Assembly: GCF_003441595.1 (NCBI RefSeq)
Contig: NZ_CP031848.1
Coordinates: forward strand, 2,790,001 to 2,854,000
From: Marinobacter sp. Arc7-DN-1
GTDB lineage: Bacteria > Pseudomonadota > Gammaproteobacteria > Pseudomonadales > Oleiphilaceae
Length of the DNA stretch: 64,000 nt
Reading direction: 5' to 3'
Positions 17,463 through 27,473 of the stretch are shown here, in pieces (position 1 is the stretch's first letter; each line of letters opens with the position of its first letter). Under the pieces are notes generated by a model. It was given only the letters and a program-made list of their open reading frames with translations, ran no database searches and was not told where the DNA came from. The position numbers and the translations under genes were made by a program.

Positions 17463-17924
17463 TCAGTGACGGGTCTGTCGGACGAGAGACTCCAGGAACT
17501 CAAGGTTGGGAATCCAGGCGTTTTCCCCGTCCACTTCCACCTGCATCAGGTCAGCGGGGCCGGGTTCGCCATCCAGCTTCCTGACCTGTTCCCCGGTCAG
17601 GCGGGCCTGGCTGGGAATACCCTGGGTAACCAGGGCCATGAACGGAACTTCCTTGTGGTGGTCTCCGATGCTGTTGAGAACCACAATCCGGCCACGGCTG
17701 TCGCCGGGCACGGTCAGAGCGCCGCCGTTGGCCGCGTCGTAGGAAATCACCGGAAGCTGCAGGCCCCGCCAGTCCAGGTAGCCCACAAGCCACTCCGGTG
17801 TATTGGCTCCCGCTTCGGTGCTGGCGTAATCCACCACTTCCGCAATCGAGACGTTGGGCAGCAACAGTTGCCGACCGCTCATGGGGATCATGACGCAGGA
17901 GAGGGTTTGGCTGTTGTCATTCAT
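17463..17924 (-). CDS. chpC: CheW-like adaptor ChpC
   Basis: The 153-residue protein is a single CheW-like domain (LLLPNVSIAEVVDY, VGYLDWRGLQLPVISY). CheW domains link chemoreceptors to the CheA-type kinase. By position after chpA and chpB it corresponds to ChpC, the accessory adaptor of the Pseudomonas Chp system. It starts 11 nt after chpB and closes the operon. Confidence 0.88.
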   Translation of the reverse strand: MNDNSQTLSCVMIPMSGRQLLLPNVSIAEVVDYASTEAGANTPEWLVGYLDWRGLQLPVISYDAANGGALTVPGDSRGRIVVLNSIGDHHKEVPFMALVTQGIPSQARLTGEQVRKLDGEPGPADLMQVEVDGENAWIPNLEFLESLVRQTRH

Positions 17925-17935
17925 TGCTTGTTTCC

Positions 17936-18991
17936 TCAGGCGGAATCACGTTTCTGCCGGTTCTTGAGCAGGCAGGATTCTTCAATGATTTTTACCAGTT
18001 CCCGGGCCAGTTGTTCCGGGGAGCCGCAGAATCCGGTGCAGCCGGTGGCTGCCACGGAGTCCGGCATTGAGCTGTTGCCGCAGCTGGTGCTTTCCTGCAC
18101 CCAGATCCGGCTGCCGTAGGCTTTCAGCAAAGGTGCTGCAATCGCGCCGTCGTTGCCCATGCCGGAAAAAAGAATCGCATGGCAGCGCTGGCCATAATGA
18201 TCCGCAACATTCAGCAGCACCTGATCGATGGAAGGGCCGTAGGGTCCCGGCCAGGTGTTGCCGGTTTCCGTCAGCGCACCCTGCTCATTCAGCTTCCATT
18301 CGTGTTCAACCGGCATCAGTACCACATCGCCGTTTTTCACCCGGTAGCCTTCGTGTGCCCGTTTGAGCTGGTAATGGGCATGGCGGCCCAGCACCCGGGC
18401 CAGCACATCGGTGAAATTGCCATCGATGTGCTGGGCGTAGATAAAACCCACCGGAAGGCCGGCTGGAAGGTGATCGAGGAACGTCTTGACCGCCGCCGGG
18501 CCACCCAGTGAGGCGCCCAGAATCCAGACTTCCTCGGCCACCGATCCGGGAACCGCCGGCGTAATCCAGTGTGGCAGGTCCGGCGAGGAAGGCACGGCCG
18601 GCGCGTCCTCCTCCAGTTGCTCCAGTGTTGCCTTTGAATCCAGTTCTTCCAGGTGCCCAAGCTGTTGCTCCAGCTTGCCCAGCAGTCGCCGTTCCCAGCG
18701 AAAATACTCGGTGCTGCCGGGCCTGGGCGCTTCGTCCAGACCGAACAGCACCGGCACTTCGGTGTTCTCCAGAAGGTGATCGAACAGCACCGGGTGATCC
18801 GCCTCGTCTTCCAGGGTCACCAGCCAGAGGCTGGCATCCGGAAATTCCGGATAGCCCTGAAGCCGGTCCGGATCCCCGGAAAAGCAGACGTCGAGACCGA
18901 ACTTGGCCGTGGCGGCCTGCAAGCGATGACGCTGCAGGACCACATCCGAGACAATCCCGACCCTCGGCCTGGCAGACTGGCCGGCCATCAC
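17936..18991 (-). CDS. chpB: Chemoreceptor methylesterase ChpB
   Basis: The 351-residue protein has a C-terminal CheB methylesterase domain with the triad Ser161 (ILGASLGG), His188 (AQHIDG) and Asp281 (FSGMGNDG). The N-terminal 120 residues resemble a degenerate receiver: it starts RVGIVSDVVLQ but lacks a clear phospho-acceptor in a standard DxxMP setting. It would remove methyl groups from the PilJ receptor. The ATG overlaps the chpA stop codon (ATGA), so the two are coupled. Confidence 0.9.
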   Translation of the reverse strand: MMAGQSARPRVGIVSDVVLQRHRLQAATAKFGLDVCFSGDPDRLQGYPEFPDASLWLVTLEDEADHPVLFDHLLENTEVPVLFGLDEAPRPGSTEYFRWERRLLGKLEQQLGHLEELDSKATLEQLEEDAPAVPSSPDLPHWITPAVPGSVAEEVWILGASLGGPAAVKTFLDHLPAGLPVGFIYAQHIDGNFTDVLARVLGRHAHYQLKRAHEGYRVKNGDVVLMPVEHEWKLNEQGALTETGNTWPGPYGPSIDQVLLNVADHYGQRCHAILFSGMGNDGAIAAPLLKAYGSRIWVQESTSCGNSSMPDSVAATGCTGFCGSPEQLARELVKIIEESCLLKNRQKRDSA

Positions 18992-21900
18992 TGCCTTCCG
19001 GTCAGTCGCTCAATCGTCTCGAGCAGCTCGGTTTCCTGGAATGGCTTGCCGAGGTACTCATTCACGCCGATGGCGAGCGCCCGCTCGCGGTGTTTCTCAC
19101 CGGTACGGGAGGTGATCATGCAGATCGGGGTTTCCCGCAGGTTATCGTCGTGGCGCACGAAGCTGGCAACCTCGAAGCCATCCATGCGCGGCATCTCGAT
19201 ATCCAGCAGAATGATGTCCGGTTTGTGGTCCTGAAGCTGGGCCACGGCATCCAGGCCGTCTTTCGCAGTGATGACTTCCATGCCATTGCGCTCCAGCAGT
19301 CGCGAGGTAACCTTCCGTACCGTAACCGAATCGTCCACCACCATCACCACGGTGGCCTGCTCCTCATACCGCGCCGACTCGCGGGCTTTCTCGAGATTGG
19401 CCAGGCGCTGGCGTTCGGACAGGATGTCGGAACGGATCATCGCCGGCAGGTCGAGAATCACCACCACGTTACCATCCCCCAGGATGGTGGCACCGGACAC
19501 GCCCCGGACCGTGCTGAACTGCGGCCCAAGGGATTTAACAACAATTTCCCGGCTGCCCATCAGGTTATCCACCTGCAGGGCCATGGGCTGTTCGGCACCA
19601 CGAACCAGAATCACCGGAAGTGGCAGGGCCTGGCCCTGCAGCTTGGGATGGTGGTCGCTGTTCAGCAGGCTGCCGAGGTACTGAAGCCGGTATTCCTGGC
19701 CGGCATACTCGTACATCGGCGCGTCCGGCTTGTAGTACTCTTCGAGTTCGTAAGTGCTGACCCGGACAATGCCTTCAATGGTGTTCAGCGGGATGGCGTA
19801 GAAGTCTTCGCCGGTGGAGACCATCAGGGCCCGGTTCACGGATACGGTAAACGGCAGGCGCACCGTGAAGGTCGTACCACGACCGACCGCAGAATCGATA
19901 TCCAGGCTGCCACCGAGCTGCTTGATTTCGCTGGCAACCACATCCATGCCCACACCACGGCCGGAAATCTGGGTTACCTGCTGCGCGGTCGAGAAGCCCG
20001 GCTGCAGGATGAACTGCAGGATTTCCCGTTCGGACAGATCCTCATCTTCCCGCAGCATGCCCTGGCGGATGGCCTTGTCGCGGATGACCGGGGAGGGAAT
20101 GCCGGCGCCGTCGTCAATCATGCGCAGCACCACATCACCACCTTCGCGGGTCAGTGACAGGGTGACTTCGCCGGTTTCCGGCTTGCCGGATTTCTTGCGG
20201 TCGGCGGGGCTCTCGATACCATGGTCAAGCGCGTTCCGGAGCATGTGCTCCAGCGGTGCAATCATGCGCTCAAGGATGTTCCGGTCCATCTCGCCTTCGG
20301 CGTTGCGGACATCGAAGTCCACTTTCTTGCCCAGTTCGCCGCTGATCTGGCGGACGATCCGCCGCAGGCGCGGCACCATGGAGGCGAACGGAATCATCCG
20401 GGTCTTCATCAGACCTTCCTGGAGTTCCGTGTTGATCCGGGACTGCTGTACCAGCAGGGTTTCTGTGTCCCGAACCCGGTCAGACAGGGTTTCACGAAGG
20501 TCTGCCAGGTCAGAGGAGGACTCGGTCAGTGCCCGTGACAGCTGCTGAATGGACGAGTAACGGTCCATCTCCAGAGGGTCGAAATCGTCGCCGTAGTCCG
20601 GCCCGTGCTCCTTTTCGGCACTGAACAGGATCTGGGCTTCGGTTTCGATTTCCATCCGGCGCAGCTGCTCCCGCAGACGCTCGATGGTGGCGGCCATTTC
20701 GTCCAGGGTTTGGCCGAAGTCACTGGTCTGTTGCTCCAGCCGGCCACGGGTGATACTGGTTTCACCCGCCAGGTTGACCAGCTCGTCCAGCAGCGGTGCG
20801 GATACCCGGATGGTTTCCTGGGCAGCGCGCTGTGCTTCCGCCGCCTGTTTGCGAACCTTGGCGGGAGACTTCGCGGGCTTTGGCGTTGGTGCGGCCGGCT
20901 CTTCCGGCCGTTTCGGTTCCGGCGCGACGGGGGCTGGCCTGGGTTCTTCGGCCTGGACCCGTTCCGGCGCAGACGCACCGGATTCAAAGCGTTTCTGAAT
21001 ACCGGAGACCAGGGCAATAATGGCGTCGTGGTCTTCGGTAATGGCCTGCCACTGATGCTCGTCGGGGGCATTGCCGCCCAGGTCAATCAGCCGGGTTTCA
21101 AGGGCGTGGGCCTTGTCGCCAAGCTGGGTAAGCCGGGACAGGCGGGCGCCACCCTTGAGGGTGTGCAAGGCCCGCTGGGCTTCCTGGTTGAAGTGGTGGT
21201 TTGCGGGTTCCTTGCGCCAGTCATCGAGCAGCTGTTCGAGCTGATCCATGATGTCACCGGCTTCCTCAAGGAAGATTTCCATAACTTCCGGATCAATGGC
21301 TTCCTGCCCCGTTTCTTCGGTTTCTTCCCGAGGCGAGGCAGTCTCTCCGGCAGCGATGTCGTGGGCTGACCGGAAGTCAGCGATGAGTCCGCCATCGGGT
21401 TCCGCCTTTTTGCCTTCTTCCAGGCTGTTGAGCATGACCTTCAGGCTGGCCAGCGCGCGGTCGCTGAGGCCAAGCAGGGTATTCTGGTTGTTGGCACCCG
21501 AGATCAGGGGGTCCAGGGCATCAGACCAGGCTTCCGCCAGATCGGCAATCGGGTCGATGTCGGAGAGTCTTGCTCCGCCTTTAAGGGTATGCAGCTCCTG
21601 CTGCAGCTGGGTCACGCCGGTCAGTTCTTCCGGTTCGTCGCGCCACTGGTCCAGACACTCACGGATGGCGTCGCGGATTTCCAGGCCTTCATCCAGGAAA
21701 ATACCAGTGAGGTCGTCATCACTGGCTTGGGCCAGGGTGGCGCTGAGGCTGGTTGTTTCCGGCATTGCCTCGGCAGGCTCGGCTTCTGTCGGCTCGCCGG
21801 ACTCTTCCACGCCGGCCAGAGGCGGCATGGGTTCGCCACGAAGAAGAGCCTGAACCTGAGCGACCAGTTCGTGCGCTGGCGGGCAGGGTTTCTGGGTGGC

Positions 21901-24900
21901 GACCTGTTCGACCATCCGGGCCAGCCGGTCATGGCAGGCGAACAGCAGGTCGTTCATGGTATCGCTGGCGTCCAGCTGACCTTCAGCAACCTTCTCGAAA
22001 AGGTCTTCAAGAACGTGAGTCAGGTCGCCGATGGCTTCGACGCCGGCCATTCTGGCGCCACCCTTGAGGGTATGCACGTCCCTCTGGAGTTCTGCGGCAA
22101 CCTGGCGATCCGAGGGATCTTCGGTCCAGGTGTGCAGGGCGCTGCCGGTGGAATTGATCAGGTCATAGGCTTCTTCCAGGAAGATGCCTAACAGTTCCGG
22201 ATCCAGGTGGGAGAGGTCGGTTACGCCGTCCCCGGCATCAGGCTCCTGTTCGGAGGCAACCTCTGCCGGTTCGAACTTCTCCGGCTCATCAAGCTCCGGA
22301 AGTGGAGCCTGCTCACCGGAGCTGTCCTCCAGGTCCGTCTGATCGTCGCGGGCACTGACGTTAGTCACTGGCCGTGTCCCGGTGGCGCTGTCCATATAAG
22401 CCTGGATCTCACCGATAAGGTCCGGTGCCGGGCGCGGTGTTTCCCTGGCTTCCAGGTTCTCTACCATGCCGGCCAGGCGATCGTGGCAGCGGAACAGCAG
22501 ATCTGACAGCTCATCGTTGACCGACAGCCGTTGTTCAGTCAGTCCTTCGAACAGGTTCTCCAGCTCGTGGGAGAGATCGCCAACGGCTGGAATATCCGCC
22601 AGTCGTGCACCGCCCTTGAGGGTATGCAGGTCCCGCTGCAGCAGGCGGAGGATATCGAGGTTGCCGGTGTTCTCGCTCCAGCTCTGGAGGGCTTCCGCGG
22701 TGCTGTCGATGAGGTCCTGGGCTTCTTCCAGGAAGATTTCTGCCAGTTCCTCGTCCATATCATCGTCGGATTCCGACAATTCCGGCAGGGGCGGCTGTTC
22801 TTCGGCCGGGGATGGTGCTTCCGAAGGCGCTTCTGTCTCGTCCATGTCGAAGCTGAGATCGATCTCTTCCAGGTCGTCGGTGAACTCCTGTTCGAAGGCA
22901 TCCGGCTCGGCGTGTTCTTCCGTTGGGGCCTGCTTCAGGGCTTCGAGACTGGCAACCAGCTCGTCACTGGACTCGGTGGCGAGTCCGGCGGCGACCTGAT
23001 CCATCATGTTGATCAATTGTTCGTGGGCGGCCCGAACGGTTTCAAAGAAACCGTCATCGGGCGCTTCATCGTTTTCGGCGGCGGAATCGTAGGTATCTTT
23101 CAGGGCACCCGAGAGCGCGGCCAGGTCGGTAAGTCCAGCATCGGAAGAACCCTGGGTGAGCTGCTCAAGTTCGGAGCGAAGCTGGTCCAGTGAGCCAGTC
23201 TCCTGGGGATTAGCGGCCCAGTGATCAAGAATCCGGTCGGCATCCAGAACGATATCCAGACCTTCGTTCAGGAACAGTTGAACCAGCTGAGAGGGGGCTT
23301 CCTGCTGATGCTGGTCGGTCTTGTCTTCGCTATGAGTGCGCAGGGTCTCATCCGTGAGGCGATCCAGTTTTTCAAGGAACACTTCAGTGCCTGGCAGGGA
23401 GGCCTGCGGGTTTTCGCGAATCTGGGCCAGTCCCTGGGTCAGGAAATCGCAGGCAGACCCGATCAGCGAGAGTACCTCGCGGTTGGCCCGTTTGTTCTGG
23501 GCACGGGATTCCTTGACGAACCGTTCCAGCGGCGTGATGACTGCCGCGATCGGTGCAATACCGGCCGTATGGGCGCTGCCCTTGAGTGTGTGCAGGGCCC
23601 GGGACAGGTCGTCGGTATAGGTAACGGTCGTCTTGTCACCGGCTGTGGCCAGGAAGTCCTTCAGCGTTTGCAGGTGGGTCTCGGTTTCGCTCTCAAAGAT
23701 GTCGAGCAAAACTGGATCAACGGCGTCTTCCTCAGCTTCTCCGGCGTCAGTTCCGGTCTCTGTTTCCACCTCGTCCATGGATTCCGCGGCGGGCATTATG
23801 CTGGCGTCCGGAATTTCTCCATTGGCCAGAGCGTTGGCCCGGGCTTCAAGATTGGAAATGTCCAGTGAGGGTGCCCGGCGCTTTTCAAAATCCTCAACCA
23901 GTGCCGGCAGATTGGTGGTGACATCGTCCAGCAGGCTGGCAATGTCGTCATTCATGAAGATGCTGCCGTCGATGACCCGGTTCAGCATGTTTTCCACGGA
24001 CCAGGCCAGCTCCCCGACAACCAGTGCGCCTACCATCCGGCCACTGCCCTTCAGGGTATGGAACGCCCGGCGGACTTCGGATAGCGCACTGCGGTCATCG
24101 TGCCGCCGCAGGAGCATGGGCAGGTATTCGCGGATGGTTTCCAGTACCTCGCCGGCTTCCTCGACAAAGATTTCAAGGATTTCGTCGTCGATCAGGTTGT
24201 CGTCATCGGCGGGCTTTTCAGCTGCGGCGCTGGTGTCCGCGGGCGTGAGCTCAGGTTCCTCGACAGGAGGCGCCTGCACCATTGGCTCTTCAGCGGCTTT
24301 TCGGGTATCCGCTTCGGCCGGTGCCTCGCCCTCGGTGCGGCGTGTGGTAGCCATGGCTTCGGCGCGCTGAATGAGCTCACCGACATCACCGGCCGTCTGG
24401 CCAGCCTTGAATTCCCGAATCAGTGAGGGAATGCGGGCATTGACCTCATCCACCAGAGTAAACATGTCGTCGGTCGGCCGGATGGTCTGGTCGATAACGC
24501 GGTTGAGCAGGTTTTCCACCGACCAGGCTAATTCACCAATGCTGGTTGCGCCGACGAGGCGACCACTGCCCTTGAGCGTATGGAATGCGCGACGCACTTC
24601 GGTCAGGGCTTCACGATCACCATGATTCTGGCGCAGGCGCGGGTAGAACTCATGGATGGTTTCGAGAACTTCCTCGGCTTCCTCAACAAAAATACCGAGG
24701 ATTTCATCGTCCAGAAGTTCCGAATCCGAGCCCTTGGATTCTTTGGGACTGGCTGCATCGGTTTCCGGAAACTCTTCAGCCGGCTCAACCACGGGAATTT
24801 CTTCCGCAGCGGATTCGGACCAGGTGGGCTCGGCACCAACCGGGAAGCCGAGGGAGGCCAGGCTGTCCTCTGCCACTCTGAGGATGGAGTCGTTCTCGCC

Positions 24901-26541
24901 GATCCCTTCGGCAAGGCGCTCCAGGTAATATTCGATGCTGGTTACCGCATCGGCCAGGATGTCGAGCTGTTGCCAGTCCGGTACCTGCTTGCTGCCCAGC
25001 AGCACGTCGGTAATGTAGCGCTCGGCTGAGGCCAGCATGCTGGCAACGCGATCCAGCGGGATCAGACTGAGGCCACCGCGAATGCTGTGCAGCAGGCCGG
25101 GCACGTGCCCAATTTCCCGGGTATCCCATTGTGATGCAATGAAGTTCACAATGGCGGACTTGACCTGTTCCAGGGTGTTCCGGGATTCTCTCAGCAGGGC
25201 GCCGCTGGCCTCTCCAAGCTCACGAGAGCCCAGGTTAACCGGAGCATCGTTGGCTTCATCGCCGGAAGTTTCCTGGCGGCCTTCTGCGTCCAGGCCGGCC
25301 AGACTGGCTTCGACATAGAGCAGCGCACCGGCAATGTCCATCAGGGTGCCGTCATCCACCGGTTCGGTCTGGGCGCTGAGTTTTTCGACCAGTTCAACCT
25401 GCTCGGTAATGACTTTTCGTGGTATGCCGAGACCGAGTACCGCCAGGGTATTGGCCACCTGGCGCAGTCCGGGCAGCAGGTCGTCAAGCTCGCTGTTCTG
25501 GCGAAGCTCTGAACGTACATACAGGTCGAGCTGGTCTTTTAGCTTGGCCAGCTCTTCGTTAAGTGCGCCGACAACCGAGTGAATAGCATCCCGGCCAGGG
25601 CCGGAGACCCGGCTTCGGGCGGCATCCACGTCGTCTTCCGAGGGCAGCGCCTGACTGAGCTGGTAGGTATCCCGAAGGGCACTGACCTGAGGTGAGTCCA
25701 GGTCACGGGCGCGGGCCACGTAGTAAAGCAGGTGCTTGAGCAGGGCTTCCGGCGCTGGTTGCTGAAGAATATCCGCGTGCTCATCGGTCAGCCGGCGCAC
25801 TTCGCTGTCGAGTTCCCGAAGCAGGGACTTCACCGCTGCGTTCACCGGATTGACGTTTGCCTGCAGGGTCTCAACAAATGCGCTTGCGGCCTTCCAGAGT
25901 TCGCCCCTGGGCGTTTTCTGGCATAACCGGATGAGCCGTTGGATGACCTTCTGCATGTAATCGAAGTGGGCGCCGAGATCCGCCTCCCGGATGACGCCGG
26001 CCAGAGCGAACTGGTACATCTGCCGCAGTTTGCGGATGTGGCCGAGAACTGTCGGGTCCTGCAGACGCTGTGAAACCTTTCCGGTGACCCGGATCTTTGA
26101 GGGGCTCAGGTCAGGTTTGAACAGTGACGTATCAGACAGCAGGGATTCGCCACGGGCAGCACGGAGGTCATTCAGCAGCGGCAGCAGCACCATTGGAAAA
26201 TCGTCCTGGCTGCTGGCCAGGTGCTCAAGGTACTGGGGCAACTGAAGGATTGCCTGCATCAGTACTTCGACCGCTTCATCCGTATTGGCAACGGTGTCGT
26301 TGAGTACCGCCTGGGTGAGCTTTTCCATTTCTTCGGTGAGCAGCGCCGCACCGTAAAGCTCGACCATTTGCAGGGTGCCATGCACCTGATGGAGATAATT
26401 CAGGCAGAAGCGCAGGCGCGCAGTGTCGTCACGATTCTCGACATACGCTTCCAGTGCATGCTGGCCCTGGGTCAGCGTGTCCTGTATTTCGCCCCGAACC
26501 CAGTCGAGGGCGATGCTGTCATGGTGATTGCCCATAACCAC
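18988..26541 (-). CDS. chpA: Hybrid chemosensory kinase ChpA with multiple Hpt domains
   Basis: At 2517 residues this is the longest gene in the window. Seven canonical Hpt sites of the form HTLKG lie near residues 653, 827, 983, 1305, 1490, 1650 and 1795. Two non-canonical modules precede them: HQVHGT (H51/H54) and HSIRGG (about 482). Then come the dimerisation/CheA histidine kinase ATPase domain (LRNALDHGIE near 2100), a CheW-like domain (about 2270-2390) and a C-terminal receiver (VMVVDDSVTVRK, phospho-Asp in LLDIEMPRMDG). Long acidic linkers separate the Hpt domains. It receives signals from PilJ through PilI/ChpC and phosphorylates PilG and PilH, which control type IV pilus extension and retraction and often cAMP levels. 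Overlaps chpB by 4 nt. Confidence 0.95.
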   Translation of the reverse strand: MVMGNHHDSIALDWVRGEIQDTLTQGQHALEAYVENRDDTARLRFCLNYLHQVHGTLQMVELYGAALLTEEMEKLTQAVLNDTVANTDEAVEVLMQAILQLPQYLEHLASSQDDFPMVLLPLLNDLRAARGESLLSDTSLFKPDLSPSKIRVTGKVSQRLQDPTVLGHIRKLRQMYQFALAGVIREADLGAHFDYMQKVIQRLIRLCQKTPRGELWKAASAFVETLQANVNPVNAAVKSLLRELDSEVRRLTDEHADILQQPAPEALLKHLLYYVARARDLDSPQVSALRDTYQLSQALPSEDDVDAARSRVSGPGRDAIHSVVGALNEELAKLKDQLDLYVRSELRQNSELDDLLPGLRQVANTLAVLGLGIPRKVITEQVELVEKLSAQTEPVDDGTLMDIAGALLYVEASLAGLDAEGRQETSGDEANDAPVNLGSRELGEASGALLRESRNTLEQVKSAIVNFIASQWDTREIGHVPGLLHSIRGGLSLIPLDRVASMLASAERYITDVLLGSKQVPDWQQLDILADAVTSIEYYLERLAEGIGENDSILRVAEDSLASLGFPVGAEPTWSESAAEEIPVVEPAEEFPETDAASPKESKGSDSELLDDEILGIFVEEAEEVLETIHEFYPRLRQNHGDREALTEVRRAFHTLKGSGRLVGATSIGELAWSVENLLNRVIDQTIRPTDDMFTLVDEVNARIPSLIREFKAGQTAGDVGELIQRAEAMATTRRTEGEAPAEADTRKAAEEPMVQAPPVEEPELTPADTSAAAEKPADDDNLIDDEILEIFVEEAGEVLETIREYLPMLLRRHDDRSALSEVRRAFHTLKGSGRMVGALVVGELAWSVENMLNRVIDGSIFMNDDIASLLDDVTTNLPALVEDFEKRRAPSLDISNLEARANALANGEIPDASIMPAAESMDEVETETGTDAGEAEEDAVDPVLLDIFESETETHLQTLKDFLATAGDKTTVTYTDDLSRALHTLKGSAHTAGIAPIAAVITPLERFVKESRAQNKRANREVLSLIGSACDFLTQGLAQIRENPQASLPGTEVFLEKLDRLTDETLRTHSEDKTDQHQQEAPSQLVQLFLNEGLDIVLDADRILDHWAANPQETGSLDQLRSELEQLTQGSSDAGLTDLAALSGALKDTYDSAAENDEAPDDGFFETVRAAHEQLINMMDQVAAGLATESSDELVASLEALKQAPTEEHAEPDAFEQEFTDDLEEIDLSFDMDETEAPSEAPSPAEEQPPLPELSESDDDMDEELAEIFLEEAQDLIDSTAEALQSWSENTGNLDILRLLQRDLHTLKGGARLADIPAVGDLSHELENLFEGLTEQRLSVNDELSDLLFRCHDRLAGMVENLEARETPRPAPDLIGEIQAYMDSATGTRPVTNVSARDDQTDLEDSSGEQAPLPELDEPEKFEPAEVASEQEPDAGDGVTDLSHLDPELLGIFLEEAYDLINSTGSALHTWTEDPSDRQVAAELQRDVHTLKGGARMAGVEAIGDLTHVLEDLFEKVAEGQLDASDTMNDLLFACHDRLARMVEQVATQKPCPPAHELVAQVQALLRGEPMPPLAGVEESGEPTEAEPAEAMPETTSLSATLAQASDDDLTGIFLDEGLEIRDAIRECLDQWRDEPEELTGVTQLQQELHTLKGGARLSDIDPIADLAEAWSDALDPLISGANNQNTLLGLSDRALASLKVMLNSLEEGKKAEPDGGLIADFRSAHDIAAGETASPREETEETGQEAIDPEVMEIFLEEAGDIMDQLEQLLDDWRKEPANHHFNQEAQRALHTLKGGARLSRLTQLGDKAHALETRLIDLGGNAPDEHQWQAITEDHDAIIALVSGIQKRFESGASAPERVQAEEPRPAPVAPEPKRPEEPAAPTPKPAKSPAKVRKQAAEAQRAAQETIRVSAPLLDELVNLAGETSITRGRLEQQTSDFGQTLDEMAATIERLREQLRRMEIETEAQILFSAEKEHGPDYGDDFDPLEMDRYSSIQQLSRALTESSSDLADLRETLSDRVRDTETLLVQQSRINTELQEGLMKTRMIPFASMVPRLRRIVRQISGELGKKVDFDVRNAEGEMDRNILERMIAPLEHMLRNALDHGIESPADRKKSGKPETGEVTLSLTREGGDVVLRMIDDGAGIPSPVIRDKAIRQGMLREDEDLSEREILQFILQPGFSTAQQVTQISGRGVGMDVVASEIKQLGGSLDIDSAVGRGTTFTVRLPFTVSVNRALMVSTGEDFYAIPLNTIEGIVRVSTYELEEYYKPDAPMYEYAGQEYRLQYLGSLLNSDHHPKLQGQALPLPVILVRGAEQPMALQVDNLMGSREIVVKSLGPQFSTVRGVSGATILGDGNVVVILDLPAMIRSDILSERQRLANLEKARESARYEEQATVVMVVDDSVTVRKVTSRLLERNGMEVITAKDGLDAVAQLQDHKPDIILLDIEMPRMDGFEVASFVRHDDNLRETPICMITSRTGEKHRERALAIGVNEYLGKPFQETELLETIERLTGRQ

Positions 26542-26546
26542 TCCGG

Positions 26547-27446
26547 TTATTCTTCGTCAGTCTGGCGTTTGATCCACGCCAGCACATGTTCCGAGGGAAC
26601 TCTCTGTAACCCTGGAGGCTGCCAATCGGTCAGTTCCCCCTGGCCCAGAACCAGCAGCCCCCCGGGCGCCAGCCGCTCTGCAAGTCGCCTGACAATTTCC
26701 CGCCGGCGCCAGCGGCGAAAATAAATCAGCAGATTCTGGCAGAAGATAATGTTCATCCCGTGCATGGGTGCCTTGTCGAGATCCAGAACGTTCAGTCTGG
26801 TAAAGCACACCCTGTCGCGGATGCTGTTCACAATTTCTACAGTATTCCGCTCGGCCGGGCGGAAATACCGGGATTTCATGTCCTCGTCCACTCCCAGCAA
26901 TTTGCGGGGATTGAACTGGCCGTTCCTGGCCTTGTCGATCACGGGCTTGCTGATGTCAGAGCCGGTGACACCAAACAGCGGCTGCAACGCCAGCTGGCTC
27001 ATGCACTCGTTCAGCACCATGGCCAGTGTGTACGGCTCCTCTCCGGTGGAGCATCCGACACTCCAGGCTTCCAGGGGACGCTTTTTCAACGGTTCCCGGG
27101 GCCGTGTCAGAACATAGTCGGAAACCAGCCGGAAGGCGTCGGGATCCCGGAAGAACCGGGTTTCCTGAACCGTCAGCCTGTCTACCAGCGTTGACCATTC
27201 CCTGATCGCATCAGGCCCGGAGACGATTTTTTCGTAATAGGCCTGATAGCTGCTGCAGCCGATTTCCCGCATCCGGATGCCAAGGTTGGTCTCCAGAAAC
27301 GAACGGCGCCCGGCCGGCAGGGTTATGCCGGTGCGATGTTCCAGCAGGGTTTGCCACTGGCTGAACTGCGCCTCGTCCATATCCGGGAGTCGGCGCAGTG
27401 ACCAGATGCCCTCGGCGGGTGACAGGTTGTTATGCATTTGCGCCAT
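26547..27446 (-). CDS. pilK: Chemoreceptor methyltransferase PilK
   Basis: The 299-residue protein is a CheR-type methyltransferase: an N-terminal alpha domain, then SVGCSTGEEPYTLAM for S-adenosylmethionine binding and NIIFCQNLLIYF as the catalytic-domain motif. It methylates glutamates on the receptor PilJ, opposing ChpB. It sits 27 nt after pilJ and 5 nt before chpA, as in the Pseudomonas operon. Confidence 0.92.
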   Translation of the reverse strand: MAQMHNNLSPAEGIWSLRRLPDMDEAQFSQWQTLLEHRTGITLPAGRRSFLETNLGIRMREIGCSSYQAYYEKIVSGPDAIREWSTLVDRLTVQETRFFRDPDAFRLVSDYVLTRPREPLKKRPLEAWSVGCSTGEEPYTLAMVLNECMSQLALQPLFGVTGSDISKPVIDKARNGQFNPRKLLGVDEDMKSRYFRPAERNTVEIVNSIRDRVCFTRLNVLDLDKAPMHGMNIIFCQNLLIYFRRWRRREIVRRLAERLAPGGLLVLGQGELTDWQPPGLQRVPSEHVLAWIKRQTDEE

Positions 27447-27473
27447 AAACCGTCAACAGCCCTGGATCCGAAA

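Noticed and set aside
18571-20157. A 528-codon plus-strand frame opposite chpB/chpA
   Set aside because: Antisense shadow of two genes with full catalytic motifs; the frame crosses their boundary.
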